Source: an uncultured Paludibacter sp. (GTDB lineage: Bacteria; Bacteroidota; Bacteroidia; Bacteroidales; Paludibacteraceae). Taken from it: a stretch of DNA of 64,000 nt. Positions within the stretch are counted from its first letter, which is position 1. Each line of letters begins with the position of its first letter. Below, piece by piece: positions 28,901 to 36,516 of this stretch. The DNA lies in the NCBI GenBank assembly GCA_937897985.1, contig CALCBD010000018.1, positions 186,001 to 250,000 on the forward strand. Direction: 5' to 3'. The notes beneath the pieces were generated by a model. It saw only the letters and a list, made by a program, of their open reading frames with translations. It searched no databases and had not been told where the DNA came from. Position numbers and translations under genes: made by a program.

Positions 28901-29885
28901 TTACGCCATCAGAATAGGTCGACATCCACAACCTGTCTTCATTATCCTTGAATATATCATAGATTTCGTTGCCGATTAATCCGTATTGATTATTCTCCTC
29001 CTGATAGTATGTTTTCGCAACCTTCATCTGCCTTTTATCCACAAAAATAGCTCCGAGTCCATCTGTGCCAATGGCAATATTTTCATTATCAATAGCTTTG
29101 ATTGACAATACCGGACTGTTTGAAAGCATTGCTATAAAGTTTGGAGTCAGTTTCGCCGTCTTCAGGTTAAACAAAACTATACCGGAGTTGGAAGTGCCGA
29201 GCCATAATTGTGAATTCTGACTGTCATAATAAGCAGTTTCAATTTGCAGATTATTGAATACACCTACAAACCGGTTGTTTATGTCGCTGATAATATTTTG
29301 CCGGGTATCATACAGCAACACAGAATTGGTGGTTACAATGATTAATCTGTCCCGGTCAAACGGGAGAATCTTGCGAACCATTTTAAAATTCAGTTTCGGA
29401 TGTTTTATCAGCGTTATTTTTTTGTTTGTGATTCTTCCAATCGCATTGTTCAAACCTGTCCAGAGTGTATTTTCCTGATCGATATACATAGTTTTAAGAT
29501 AAAACCTTATGTTGATATAATTGACAAACCGATCGTTGGATTCATCGTAATAGTATATAATTCCGTTGTCGGTATAAGCCCACAAAGTCGAATCTTTACC
29601 ACTGAGTATATGCACTTCGCGAAGGGGATTTTTTAACTGGTTCAGAATTTCGAAGGAATAGTTTTTTACATTCTTACCATCAAATCTGTCGACACCGTAT
29701 TTGGTCGAAATCCAGATAAAACCTTCTTTGTCCTGTATAAAATTGAAAGCCTGACGTCCGTTGAGACCTTCGGCAATGCTGAGATGACGTATCTGTTGAG
29801 CTGGTAAAAATGTAGCTGAAAGTAAAAACAGGAAAACGGGGCCTGCAATTTTAAATATATTCCGGAAGTAATTATTCGTTAGCAT
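25965..29885 (-). CDS. Hybrid two-component system sensor/AraC-type regulator (HTCS)
   Basis: Single-protein sensor and activator of polysaccharide utilisation genes. Its 1306 residues contain a signal peptide/N-terminal anchor (about 1-30), two seven-bladed Reg_prop propellers (about 30-660), a Y_Y_Y domain (about 690-755) and a transmembrane helix (about 768-786). The histidine kinase follows, with His807 in THDLRTPLT, N-box DNLISNAIKYS and G-boxes VSDNGIGIP and GSGLGLLLIK. The receiver has phospho-acceptor Asp1104 in VLSDYNMPEMNG. An AraC-type HTH occupies about 1205-1303. The periplasmic propellers bind an oligosaccharide signal. All catalytic residues are present. A minus-strand -7 box TAAATTTG lies at 29922-29915. 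It is divergent from the GH10 operon. Confidence 0.96.
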   Translation of the reverse strand: MLTNNYFRNIFKIAGPVFLFLLSATFLPAQQIRHLSIAEGLNGRQAFNFIQDKEGFIWISTKYGVDRFDGKNVKNYSFEILNQLKNPLREVHILSGKDSTLWAYTDNGIIYYYDESNDRFVNYINIRFYLKTMYIDQENTLWTGLNNAIGRITNKKITLIKHPKLNFKMVRKILPFDRDRLIIVTTNSVLLYDTRQNIISDINNRFVGVFNNLQIETAYYDSQNSQLWLGTSNSGIVLFNLKTAKLTPNFIAMLSNSPVLSIKAIDNENIAIGTDGLGAIFVDKRQMKVAKTYYQEENNQYGLIGNEIYDIFKDNEDRLWMSTYSDGVNIIESKREGFSVIRHERNNPNSLITKVVRCIMVDSSQKIWFGSNNGISVWNKNTNIWNKILLSKNVLTIFQDSHGNIWVGTYASGVFLLDKNGTLIKQFKSDGTSNTLGTNFVYKIFEDNRKNIWFGGIKGPLSKYNPETNTFTNIQLYQINNIIQRNNDELLVSTTNGIYRLFLNNLSYKSWEYNRNLKSLCVYDMLPESNSVLWFTSYGGGLSVCNLNNGKIQNFNQENGLTSDIMYSILKDSKNNLWVAGENGLSKINIRTKSIVNFTTGDGISDMSFRPLSKAISASGEFFFGSYNGVTYFKPQDIEPTVSMSKLVFTDFSLFNRVTQPNDRNSPLKDKINNLKKLNLTYRDHSFSLNFTTINFAPNAKRRYMWKLEGLDQDWVGPSTETVVNYTNLSPKTYIFRLKAIGDNNIILGERELKVEIHPPFWNTVVAKITGFILLILIAYWAYNYLSNMYEKRRTAEKIKFFINTTHDLRTPLTLISSPIYELKEKLVLDDWNKYLFGLVTSNLEKMNKMVSQLLDFQKSYETEEQLMVTKNNLNALLAEKKMFWEPVAQGKNISVELHLPDAHLFEWYDKQKMDKILDNLISNAIKYSRNDGTIDISLTYTTTYWQINVSDNGIGIPESAARNLFKRFYRAENAINSQETGSGLGLLLIKNYVSMHHGQTGVTSFENQGSDFYIRLRRGYKHYKNTDLLDENADSDSHFEKSDVETEKIDSQKIKLMIVEDNPDLREYINMSLSHYFNTSTAENGRDAWEKIPSINPDIVLSDYNMPEMNGFELCEKIKKTYETSHIPVILLTVMSDLKHVEEGYKLGADDYIPKPFDVKYLKLKIENIITNRKILRAKFLETGKPADLTDSSENEHNALFLSKATKIVDDHIIDTDFSITDFAREMGMSKSLLYTKFNAVTGYSPNDFVKITRMKKAVILFKEGRYNINEVAAMTGFDEASYFTTSFKKIYGKSPKQFIKENYK

Positions 29886-29914
29886 TTGCCTGAAGTATTA
29901 GCTTATTGTGTGGA

Positions 29915-29922
29915 CAAATTTA
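29915..29922 (-). promoter_or_regulatory. -7 box of the HTCS gene
   Basis: On the minus strand TAAATTTG matches TAnnTTTG and lies about 30 nt before the ATG. No good -33 element is visible. Confidence 0.45.
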
Positions 29923-30126
29923 CTAAAAAGATTGGGATATTAATCACATGTACCGAAGCATGTACATTACCTGACAGGCAGAAGACTTTATTCAATTCTG
30001 AATATGCAAAAATCAGCCTGCATTAGCTAAATATCAGTAAATTAATTACATATATGAAATAAAATTAAAAAAATATCAATATTCAACGATTTCGATTACA
30101 ATATTTTATCAATGAACCGGGTCTTT
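29923..30126. other. Intergenic region between HTCS and the GH10 operon
   Basis: With the flanking promoter elements this makes up a 348-bp gap. AT-rich, no ORF. AATGAACCGGG at 30111-30121, just before the first TCTGGAAGAT half-site, resembles the TTGAACCG half-sites at 20610-20640, but it has no partner 21 bp away. Confidence 0.4.
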
Positions 30127-30194
30127 TCTGGAAGATTTTATAGAAAGTCTGGAAGATATTAAAGGTATTAAAGTGTTCGGCGAAGGTACCTTTG
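30127..30194 (+). promoter_or_regulatory. Promoter with TCTGGAAGAT direct repeats for the GH10 operon
   Basis: Two identical half-sites TCTGGAAGAT (30127-30136 and 30148-30157) are 21 bp apart. The -7 box TACCTTTG (30187-30194) starts 39 nt after the second. The sequence and spacing recur at 32816-32883. Its position beside the HTCS gene makes this the best candidate target of that regulator; that is inference. Confidence 0.72.
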
Positions 30195-30233
30195 CGCTTT
30201 AACTTTTTCGGATCAAATCCACTAATACGAATC

Positions 30234-31322
30234 ATGAAGATAAACATAAAAACAGCGCTTGTCGCAACAATGATTTCCACTTCGCTGTTTGCATTTTCGT
30301 GCAAACAGGAGGAATTGCCACCTATACCAACTCCCGATACCACACCCACAGTGAGCGATACCAACGGTCTACGCGATGTTTCACCATTCCCGTTCGGGGC
30401 AGCTGTCAATGTATCCACTCTCAAATCGAACACTGCTTATAGTAATGTTGTCGCTCGCGAATTCAACAGCCTGACTGCCGAAAATGCAATGAAGATGAAA
30501 GCAATTAGTCTTGGACGTGGAAAATATTTCTGGGACGATGCCGATTACCTGATTGGTTACGCTACTAAAAATAAAATGCGTGTCCATGGTCATGCACTGA
30601 TCTGGTACAAATCCACACCATCATGGATTGAAAATTTTTCGGGGACAAAAGATGACTGGAAAGCCATCATGCACGAATATATTCTGGCTGTTGTAGGCCG
30701 GTACAAAGGTAAAATTCAGTCGTGGGACGTGTTGAACGAAGCAATTCTTGATAACGGAACCCTTCGCGATTGTGTATGGTTGCAAAATATCGGCAGTGAA
30801 TACATCGACCTTTGTTTCATTTATGCTCACGAAGCCGACCCCGATGCACTATTGTTTTACAACGATTATGGTCACGAATACAGTTCGGTAAAACGTACAG
30901 CCATCAACAACCTGATAGCAGAACTCAAAAGCCGGAATGTGCCAATTCATGGTATTGGCCTTCAGATGCACACCAGCATAACCCGCTCCAATACCGATAT
31001 TCAGACAGCTGTAAAAACGGCTGCAGCGACCGGATTGAAGGTACATATTTCTGAATTTGATATTCGCTGCAATCCTTCGGCCATACAAACACTTACTTAT
31101 ACCGATGCTCTGGCCGCTGCTCAAAAGGAAAAATATCAGGTGGCTGTAAAAGCATTCTTCGACCTGCCGGCAGCTCAACGTTATGGTTTTAGTTTTTGGG
31201 GAGTCTATGATTCTCAATCGTGGATTCCGGCTGAATACGGTGCTCCTGACTGGCCTTTGCCTTTCGACAGCGGTTTTAAACGAAAGGCAGCCTACGATGG
31301 CATCCTGGCAGGACTAAAATAA
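30234..31322 (+). CDS. GH10 endo-beta-xylanase-type glycoside hydrolase, lipoprotein
   Basis: Probable endo-1,4-beta-xylanase or related GH10 enzyme. The 362-residue protein has a lipoprotein signal (AFSC, Cys near residue 22) and a Pro/Thr linker, so it is membrane-anchored. The GH10 barrel shows MRVHGHALIWYKSTPSW, acid/base Glu169 in SWDVLNEA and nucleophile Glu274 in HISEFDIRC. FSFWGVYDSQSWIP is the conserved Trp region. I chose the ATG at 30234 because the upstream TTG-start extension overlaps the -7 box. The GH50-like gene follows after 36 bp. GH10 is the only xylan-type enzyme in the window, so its place in the pathway is unclear. Confidence 0.92.
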   Translation: MKINIKTALVATMISTSLFAFSCKQEELPPIPTPDTTPTVSDTNGLRDVSPFPFGAAVNVSTLKSNTAYSNVVAREFNSLTAENAMKMKAISLGRGKYFWDDADYLIGYATKNKMRVHGHALIWYKSTPSWIENFSGTKDDWKAIMHEYILAVVGRYKGKIQSWDVLNEAILDNGTLRDCVWLQNIGSEYIDLCFIYAHEADPDALLFYNDYGHEYSSVKRTAINNLIAELKSRNVPIHGIGLQMHTSITRSNTDIQTAVKTAAATGLKVHISEFDIRCNPSAIQTLTYTDALAAAQKEKYQVAVKAFFDLPAAQRYGFSFWGVYDSQSWIPAEYGAPDWPLPFDSGFKRKAAYDGILAGLK

Positions 31323-31358
31323 TTTAAAATTTATTCATTTACAATTTACCATTTAAAT

Positions 31359-32786
31359 ATGCAATCGAGATTTTTGTTGCTTCCTCTCTTTTTGTTTTTG
31401 TTCAGTGTCATTTCCGCTAAAGATAAGTTGTCGACAATATCTGTAGAGGCCCGTCAGAATGCAAAAGCTACTGAATGGAAAACCTATCAGGCTCAGACCG
31501 TTGACCGCATTCCTGGTTTTAAATCAAAAAAAGAACCCGGACTCAATCAATACGGTAGCTGGATGGCCGACAGGCAAATTGCAACCGGTTTCTTCCGTAC
31601 ACAACTCATCAACAACCGCTGGTGGATCATCGACCCCGAAGGTTATCCGTATTACTGCAAAGGGTTGGCTGTGTACAGAGCAGGAGCTTCGGATCTGCAG
31701 GTTCAGAAAATGAAGGAATTGTTCGGAACTGATTCTGTATGGGCAATAAAACAAACTGCCATGATTAACTCGTGGGGATTTAATGGTACAGGTGCATGGT
31801 CGGATGTGAATCTGATTCGGAGGATGCAACATCCGATTCCTTATACAGTGATTGTTAACCCGATGGGCGATTACAAGTTGGTGCACCGTGCTAAATTTGG
31901 CGGTAAATATAAAATAACCGACTGGCAGGGTTATCGTTTTGATCTGGCCATGGTTTTCGATCCCGAATTTGACATTTTTGTTGAAAAAGCAATGAAAGAT
32001 ATCGTGAAATACAAAAATGACAAGTACCTGCTGGGTTATTTTACCGATAATGAACTGCCCTGGAAAAATGATGCACTTGACCGTCATTTAAATCTGCTCG
32101 CCAAAGATGAACATGCATATCTGGTGGTAAAAAAATGGTTGGATGAACGAAAGGGGAAACCTTCGACGGCTGCCGATATTACTCAGGAAGACCGCATGGC
32201 TTTTACTGCTTTTTATTTTGAAACTTACATGAAAAAAGTTACTTCTGCTTTACGTAAAGCCGATCCGAATCATCTTTATCTGGGTTGTCGTTTCAATCAG
32301 GACAAGGAACAGGAATTGACCAACCCCGAAATCTTCAGGGTTGCCGGAAAATACATGGATGTGATTTCGGTAAATCACTATCGTAAATGGCAACCGGTTG
32401 CCGAACAACTCAACAACTGGGGCGAATGGTCGGGAAAACCATTTATTATCACCGAGTGGTACACTAAAGGCGAGGATTCAGGACTTCCAAACAACACAGG
32501 TGCCGGCTGGAACGTTCGTACCCAGCTCGACCGTGGATATTTCTACGAAAACTTTACAATAGAATTGCTTAAAAGCAAATATTGTGTGGGCTGGCATTGG
32601 TTTACCTATCAGGACAACGACCCGCTCAATCTGAAAACCGACGAATCGAACCGTGACTCTAATAAAGGTATCGTCGATTCGCAATTCAACGAATACAAAC
32701 CCCTGCTCGAACGTGCTAAAATGGTGAATACCAATGTGTGGAATCTGATTCATTTTTTTGATAAAAATCCGGTTCTCAAACACTAA
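31359..32786 (+). CDS. Clan GH-A glycoside hydrolase, GH50/agarase-like
   Basis: Probable exo- or endo-acting beta-galactanase or glucanase of the agarase-like group. The 475-residue protein has a signal peptide (about 1-20), a short N-terminal part and a TIM barrel. RWWIIDPEGYPYYCKGLAVYRAG starts the domain. GYFTDNELPW gives candidate acid/base Glu232 and IITEWYTKGEDSG gives candidate nucleophile Glu366. CVGWHWFTYQDNDP near the end completes the site. The catalytic domain is shared with the larger protein at 55806. The GH50 call rests on the DNEL and ITEW motifs read by eye; another GH-A family such as GH158 is possible. It is in an operon with GH10. Confidence 0.7.
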   Translation: MQSRFLLLPLFLFLFSVISAKDKLSTISVEARQNAKATEWKTYQAQTVDRIPGFKSKKEPGLNQYGSWMADRQIATGFFRTQLINNRWWIIDPEGYPYYCKGLAVYRAGASDLQVQKMKELFGTDSVWAIKQTAMINSWGFNGTGAWSDVNLIRRMQHPIPYTVIVNPMGDYKLVHRAKFGGKYKITDWQGYRFDLAMVFDPEFDIFVEKAMKDIVKYKNDKYLLGYFTDNELPWKNDALDRHLNLLAKDEHAYLVVKKWLDERKGKPSTAADITQEDRMAFTAFYFETYMKKVTSALRKADPNHLYLGCRFNQDKEQELTNPEIFRVAGKYMDVISVNHYRKWQPVAEQLNNWGEWSGKPFIITEWYTKGEDSGLPNNTGAGWNVRTQLDRGYFYENFTIELLKSKYCVGWHWFTYQDNDPLNLKTDESNRDSNKGIVDSQFNEYKPLLERAKMVNTNVWNLIHFFDKNPVLKH

Positions 32787-32815
32787 AGGTGAATGCCGGC
32801 GAATGTAATTAAGTT

Positions 32816-32883
32816 TCTGGACGATTTTATAGAAATTCTGGAAGAATTCAAAAGCGCATAAAACAGATGACAGTCTATTTTTG
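32816..32883 (+). promoter_or_regulatory. Promoter with TCTGGAAGAT direct repeats for the beta-helix protein operon
   Basis: TCTGGACGAT (32816-32825) and TCTGGAAGAA (32837-32846) are 21 bp apart. The -7 box TATTTTTG (32876-32883) starts 39 nt after the second. The sequence between the half-sites (TTTATAGAAA) also matches the GH10 promoter, so the two sites are clearly related. Confidence 0.72.
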
Positions 32884-32942
32884 CAGCGGTAATTTTTTAC
32901 TGAAAATTAAATCAGGAATCACAAATCTAATATTTTTTTGAA

Positions 32943-35900
32943 ATGAAGAAATCTACTTTTAATGCTACAAAAAACTTTTTTTCAGTATTGTTTGTGCTCA
33001 CATTACTTGCAACAGGCAATATTTATGGTACAGCCATCAGCTGGACAGGAACAGCCGGAGACGGCCTGTGGTCAACTGCAGGAAACTGGTCGGGCAATGC
33101 AGTTCCGGGTGCAACTGATGATGTGACGATTGGAAATGGTTTTTCGGTAACTGTAAACGGAATTGCAACCAAAATTAACAGTATAGTGGTAAGCGGTACG
33201 GTTACCGTTTCGAACGGAGCGGTTTTACCCGTCGAACAAACTACATCCGTTAATCCGATTGTCAATATCACCGGGGGTGAAATTATTAATAACGGAACTT
33301 TTAACATTGCTTTACCAACGGCTTCAAGCGGTAACAGCGCCATTTATTTTTCAAACGGAACACAATTGCCGGTAACAAATTCCCGCTTTACAAACGGCGG
33401 TACATTGAATATTGATTTGAAAAGTTCAACCGGACACAGCAATGCAAGCCGGGTGATTTATTTTAATCAGACCACTGCCAATACCAAAGCACAATTCAAC
33501 TTAGGCGGAACTGTCAATTTGCTGAATTTCACGGCACAGGCAAGATTCCTGGAATTAAACGCCGGAGCTGTCGAAATTGACGGCACCCAGACTTTTGGTA
33601 CTTCGGGAACTCCGGTAAATATGCGGTTCATACATTCAGGCTATTCAGGAACACTGACATTTTTGCCAACAGCCAACATTACCATCAATTCAAATTTTTC
33701 GAATGCTAATGGTATTCTCAATATGTCGAATACAGGTATTGCCTCTGTCATAAATAAAGGTACAATCACTCTGCATGCTTTCACTGTATCCGGTTCGGCT
33801 ATTAATATTCAGCCACAAACGTCCGGAACTTCTTTTTTTACCAACGAAGGTACTATTACTGCCGATGGAAGCTGGGCTACCGGTGCTTTGTACATGAACG
33901 GGAATAACGCAGCCTGTACAGCAACACTCGAAAATAAAAGTGCTGCAGTTCTTTCTCTTACAAATTCAAACTCAGGCGATCCGGGCGGTTCTGCAATCAG
34001 GGCATCAATTACTCCGACTAATAATATTGTTAATTACGGAACAATAACACTGTCGGTAAATGCGGCAACCAGAGCCATGTATCTGGGTGATAACAGTACT
34101 GAATTTAAAAATTTCGGAACGCTTACCACCAACAATGCAATTACCGGAAATGATGCAACAAACGCCGGCGTATTCAATAATTACGCTGAGGGTGTAGTTA
34201 ATTTTAATCTTTCAGGCGATATGTCGGTGGCTGTCAGCAGCAACAAAAAAATTATTTTCAATAATTACGGAACCATTACAGGAAAAGGAGTCCTGGCAAG
34301 TGGGATGTTTAAAAGCTTAACAGGTACAATCAACCCGGGCATCGGAACTGGAACCGGTATATTCAGGATTTACGACACATCCTATACACTTACCGGAAAA
34401 TGTATCATGAAGATAAATGGAACCGCAACCCCGGGAACTGATTATGATCAGATTATATTCGGATATTCTCCTACAGGAAATTTTACCATCGATCCGGCTG
34501 CAACTCTCGAAGTTACAACCGGTGGCAGTTATGTGCCTGCTCATTTGGATGTAATTCCGCTTTTTACCGGTTATACTTCGCGTACAAACGAATTTACACC
34601 GGCTAACATCACTAAACCAGCCAACTGGACTACGGATTATACTACTGCTACAGCAGGTTTAAAATACCTTGCACCTTCTGTATCCGTTACTTCGGATATG
34701 AATACCACTTCGTTGGGCGATCTGTCGAACAGTGATATAACAATAGCTGCCGGAAATAATTTAACGATTGACGGTACAACTGCTGCAAAATCCATCACAG
34801 CTGCTCCGGGAGCAAAAATCACCATGAGTTCAAACTACTCATTATCAACGACGAATGGCATTACTCTGCAAAGTGATGAAACCGGTACTGCAACTCTGGT
34901 TGATAATAACACTACCGATCCGCAAACTGTAAATGCTACCGTAAAACAATATGTTACTGAGGGTCGTAACTGGTATATGTCAATTCCTTTGGCAGGTGTT
35001 CCGGCTTCTGCACTGAACAAAGGCACCTCGGTGGTTATGTATGATGAACCAAGTGGAAACTGGATTGCACCGGCACTGAATACACTTGATAAAATGCGCG
35101 GGTATATTCAGACAGCAACTGCAGCTCCGTTAACAGGCACTACAGGAACAGTCGAATTTTCAGGGATTTTAAATACCGGAGCGCAGTCCATCGAACTTAC
35201 GCGTACTGCAGGTAAAACCGGTTTCAATCTCGTGGGAAATCCTTATCCTTCTTATCTTGACTGGAATATGGTTTCAAAAACCAACGTTTCGAACACGATG
35301 TGGTACCGTACAAAAGAAGGCTCGGTTTATAAATTTTACACTTATATAGCCAACGAAGGTGCAGGTATCGGAGTCCCTGCCAACGTAACCAATTTTATTC
35401 CGCCGATGCAGGCTTTCTGGGTTAGGGTACAAAATGAAGGTTCAGGAAGTATTGCAGTTAATAATAATATGCGTTCGCACAAAGATGTAAGCGGAAATAT
35501 TTTGAGAGTGAGTAAACAGGAAAGTCAGCAGTTAGTTCGATTACAGGTATCCAACGATGTAAACAACGATGAAGCTGTAATATATTTCAATTCAAATGCA
35601 GCCGATAGTTTTGATCGTTATGATGCACAAAAACGAAGCAACGAAAATCCGGCAATTCCTGAGATTTTCACACAGGCAGGTAATGAAAAATTAGTAATCA
35701 ACGGCATGAATGGAATCAGTTACAACACAGAAATACCGTTGGGATTTACAACAGGTGTTGCAGGCGATTTCACACTTAAAGTAAAAGAACTGAACAATTT
35801 CGGAGCGGGAACACGCATCGTTTTGAAAGATAAACAAAAACCCGAATCGGAATTTGATTTGACCGTAGGAATTTCCTATCAGTTCAGTTCACCAGCTGTT

Positions 35901-36182
35901 GCTTCCTCAACAGATCGATTTAGTCTGATTTTCAGAGCACCCGGATCTGTCACCAAGTATGAAAAAACGGAATTTCAAAACATACAGGTGTACTTAAATG
36001 CTGCAAATCAAATTTCAATCATTGCGCCCGAAAAGAGTAATTATGCTGTTTACAATGGGGTGGGACAGTTAATTGAAAAAGGCATTTTGAATTCAGAATT
36101 CATATTTCTCAATTCAAAATTAAATGCAGGCGTTTATCTTGTGAAAGTAAATAATGTGACTAATAAATTGATTATTAAATAG
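32943..36182 (+). CDS. Large secreted beta-helix-like adhesin-type protein with T9SS domain
   Basis: No enzymatic motif recognised. The 1079-residue protein has a signal peptide (about 1-30) and the opening module WTGTAGDGLWSTAGNW...DDVTIGNG. A long Gly/Asn/Thr-rich repeat region of parallel beta-helix type runs to about 560. Residues about 660-1000 match a region common in T9SS surface proteins (FNLVGNPYPSYLDW, MWYRTKEGSVYKFYTY, NFIPPMQAFWVRVQNEG). A T9SS sorting domain ends the protein (GVYLVKVNNVTNKLIIK). It is probably displayed on the surface and may bind glycan or cells. It heads a group of three relatives and shares its operator type with GH10. The stop codon directly abuts a 9-bp tandem repeat. 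Confidence 0.75.
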   Translation: MKKSTFNATKNFFSVLFVLTLLATGNIYGTAISWTGTAGDGLWSTAGNWSGNAVPGATDDVTIGNGFSVTVNGIATKINSIVVSGTVTVSNGAVLPVEQTTSVNPIVNITGGEIINNGTFNIALPTASSGNSAIYFSNGTQLPVTNSRFTNGGTLNIDLKSSTGHSNASRVIYFNQTTANTKAQFNLGGTVNLLNFTAQARFLELNAGAVEIDGTQTFGTSGTPVNMRFIHSGYSGTLTFLPTANITINSNFSNANGILNMSNTGIASVINKGTITLHAFTVSGSAINIQPQTSGTSFFTNEGTITADGSWATGALYMNGNNAACTATLENKSAAVLSLTNSNSGDPGGSAIRASITPTNNIVNYGTITLSVNAATRAMYLGDNSTEFKNFGTLTTNNAITGNDATNAGVFNNYAEGVVNFNLSGDMSVAVSSNKKIIFNNYGTITGKGVLASGMFKSLTGTINPGIGTGTGIFRIYDTSYTLTGKCIMKINGTATPGTDYDQIIFGYSPTGNFTIDPAATLEVTTGGSYVPAHLDVIPLFTGYTSRTNEFTPANITKPANWTTDYTTATAGLKYLAPSVSVTSDMNTTSLGDLSNSDITIAAGNNLTIDGTTAAKSITAAPGAKITMSSNYSLSTTNGITLQSDETGTATLVDNNTTDPQTVNATVKQYVTEGRNWYMSIPLAGVPASALNKGTSVVMYDEPSGNWIAPALNTLDKMRGYIQTATAAPLTGTTGTVEFSGILNTGAQSIELTRTAGKTGFNLVGNPYPSYLDWNMVSKTNVSNTMWYRTKEGSVYKFYTYIANEGAGIGVPANVTNFIPPMQAFWVRVQNEGSGSIAVNNNMRSHKDVSGNILRVSKQESQQLVRLQVSNDVNNDEAVIYFNSNAADSFDRYDAQKRSNENPAIPEIFTQAGNEKLVINGMNGISYNTEIPLGFTTGVAGDFTLKVKELNNFGAGTRIVLKDKQKPESEFDLTVGISYQFSSPAVASSTDRFSLIFRAPGSVTKYEKTEFQNIQVYLNAANQISIIAPEKSNYAVYNGVGQLIEKGILNSEFIFLNSKLNAGVYLVKVNNVTNKLIIK

Positions 36183-36300
36183 AAGTTAAGGAAGTTAGGG
36201 AAGTTAGGGAAGTTAGGGAAGTTAGGGAAGTTAGGGAAGTTAGGGAAGCTAAGGAAGTTATATCTGCTACCCGCTACCCGCTACCCGCTACCCGCTACAA
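36182..36300 (+). repeat. Two adjacent short tandem repeats (9 bp and 7 bp)
   Basis: Nine copies of GAAGTTAGG (36182-36262; the first and the last two are variants) are followed, after 3 nt, by four copies of GCTACCC plus a partial copy (36266-36300). The first array starts within the TAG stop of the upstream gene. Both periods would be prone to replication slippage. The array lies between the large T9SS protein and the 54-codon peptide gene. It is too short and too regular to be a CRISPR array. Confidence 0.9.
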
Positions 36301-36312
36301 AAAAATACACTC

Positions 36313-36477
36313 ATGGAAAAGAAAATATATAAAATGCCTCAGATAGAGCTTATTGCTTTAGATAATGATATTGCGCTGATACTTGAATCGAATCCGCCTG
36401 CTGGTCCGGATGAAACACTGAATAATTCAGTTCCGGATTTTTTTCAGAATAATCATTTAAATAATTCACTGGTTTAA
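36313..36477 (+). CDS. Short 54-residue peptide of the Bacteroidetes P-x-IE type
   Basis: Small acidic peptide of unknown function. It starts MEKKIYKMPQIELIAL, has a central LILESNPPAGPDE stretch and ends Asn-rich (NNHLNNSLV). Short proteins with an N-terminal Lys-rich segment, a Pro-x-Ile-Glu core and a Ser-Asn-Pro stretch are common near surface proteins in Bacteroidales, from my memory of such genomes; I have no family name. It has no signal peptide. It is in an operon-like position, 130 bp after one beta-helix gene and 39 bp before the next. The coding pattern and position support it, but the length makes it uncertain. Confidence 0.55.
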   Translation: MEKKIYKMPQIELIALDNDIALILESNPPAGPDETLNNSVPDFFQNNHLNNSLV

Positions 36478-36516
36478 AATTTAAAAATCAATATTCACTT
36501 TTATAAAATTTGTATT

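Noticed and set aside
31524..32087. 187-codon ORF on the minus strand inside the GH50-like gene
   Set aside because: It lies wholly within a gene with clear catalytic motifs, and its translation has no recognisable domain; a frame shadow.
36182..36300. Possible CRISPR array
   Set aside because: Units are only 9 and 7 bp with no spacers; simple tandem repeats.
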